From Clostridiales bacterium Firm_05 (GTDB lineage: Bacteria; Bacillota; Clostridia; Oscillospirales; Ruminococcaceae), in the NCBI GenBank assembly GCA_001604035.1, contig LVAK01000260.1:1-38947 (forward strand): a stretch of 38,947 nt of DNA. The letters run 5' to 3'. Each line of letters begins with the position of its first letter. The first letter of the stretch is position 1. Made by a program: the position numbers and the translations under genes. Shown here one piece after another: positions 38,889 through 38,947 of the stretch. Below the pieces are notes generated by a model. The model saw only the letters and a program-made list of their open reading frames with translations, did no database searches and was not told where the DNA came from.

Positions 38889-38947
38889 CGGAGAAGCCGG
38901 GATTTGAACCCGGGCTGCCATCACTGACACTACTCCCTTAGCAGGGG
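38889..38947 (-). tRNA. tRNA-Ser(GCT), 3' part cut by the window edge
   Basis: Minus strand: anticodon loop CTGCTAA (anticodon GCT at 38942-38940), a long variable arm (TGTC with GGCA) as in class II tRNAs, T-stem CCGGG-TTCAAAT-CCCGG, acceptor CTTCTCC and discriminator G. CCA is not encoded. The 5' part (acceptor, D arm) lies beyond base 38947. Discriminator G and the long variable arm fit serine. The tRNA 3' end faces the phage, as at a tyrosine-integrase attachment site. Confidence 0.85.

Noticed and set aside
38715-38937. Nine-base inverted match GGGAGTAGT (38715) / ACTACTCCC (38929, inside the tRNA) as an attachment core
   Set aside because: Too short and in inverted rather than direct orientation; a true core would be a direct repeat at the two phage ends.
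38750-38941. 63-codon open frame spanning the att-side repeats and the tRNA
   Set aside because: It is a translation of short repeats, a terminator and an antisense tRNA, with no ribosome binding site.

Overview
The window is most of the late half, plus the lysogeny end, of a temperate siphovirus (a prophage or its phage genome) from a Gram-positive host, most likely a gut or rumen Clostridia-type Firmicute. The basis is strong AAGGAGG-type ribosome binding sites, TTGACA/TATAAT promoters, a Firmicutes-style SPP1/HK97-like head-tail cassette, CotH, BspA-type LRR and InlB-type repeat domains in the fibres, an NlpC/P60-like endolysin, and a partial tRNA-Ser at the right edge. No tail sheath is present and the tape measure is long, so a long non-contractile tail is expected. 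No integrase, replication gene or clear small terminase is in the window; these probably lie left of base 1.

Layout. 1-1165: GC-rich left edge, a promoter, an XRE-type HTH gene, three small genes and a terminator. 1186-12975: terL, a full-consensus promoter, portal, MuF-like minor head protein, scaffold, a decoration-like protein with a collagen-like tail, two sugar/polyol-phosphate transferases placed between decoration protein and major capsid protein, the capsid gene, connectors, tail tube and tail chaperones. 13006-21069: tape measure, an unusual two-domain tail protein, a tail hub that looks split at a G6 tract, a shaft with seven 22-residue repeats, two small proteins. 21078-29615: a new promoter with a leader hairpin, a baseplate-like protein, a 2099-residue fibre (coiled coil, LamG-like, CotH kinase-like, InlB-like repeats, 12 LRRs), then a second gene made almost only of 22 LRRs and ending in the same C-terminal module. 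29624-35375: promoter and GT2 glycosyltransferase, 30-residue membrane peptide, promoter with a second copy of the leader hairpin, endolysin and membrane proteins, collagen-like fibre, holin, HTH protein, tandem terminators. 35411-37204: a cassette of five small genes often seen in Clostridia prophages. 37218-38675: divergent lysogeny switch (unknown 88-aa protein / XRE repressor fused to a degenerate ImmA-like domain) with paired operators. 38681-38947: short repeats and the 3' part of tRNA-Ser(GCT), the probable attachment end.

The most interesting signals are: (i) three strong promoters each followed by a leader hairpin, two of which share sequence and show a compensatory base-pair change; (ii) a fibre/LRR-cassette pair with about 94 bp of exact identity, suited to recombinational change of the receptor-binding face; (iii) three glycosyl- or polyol-phosphate transferases embedded among virion genes, suggesting virion or host-surface modification; (iv) a tail-hub gene broken at a homopolymer; (v) a repressor whose ImmA-like domain has lost the HE of HExxH.
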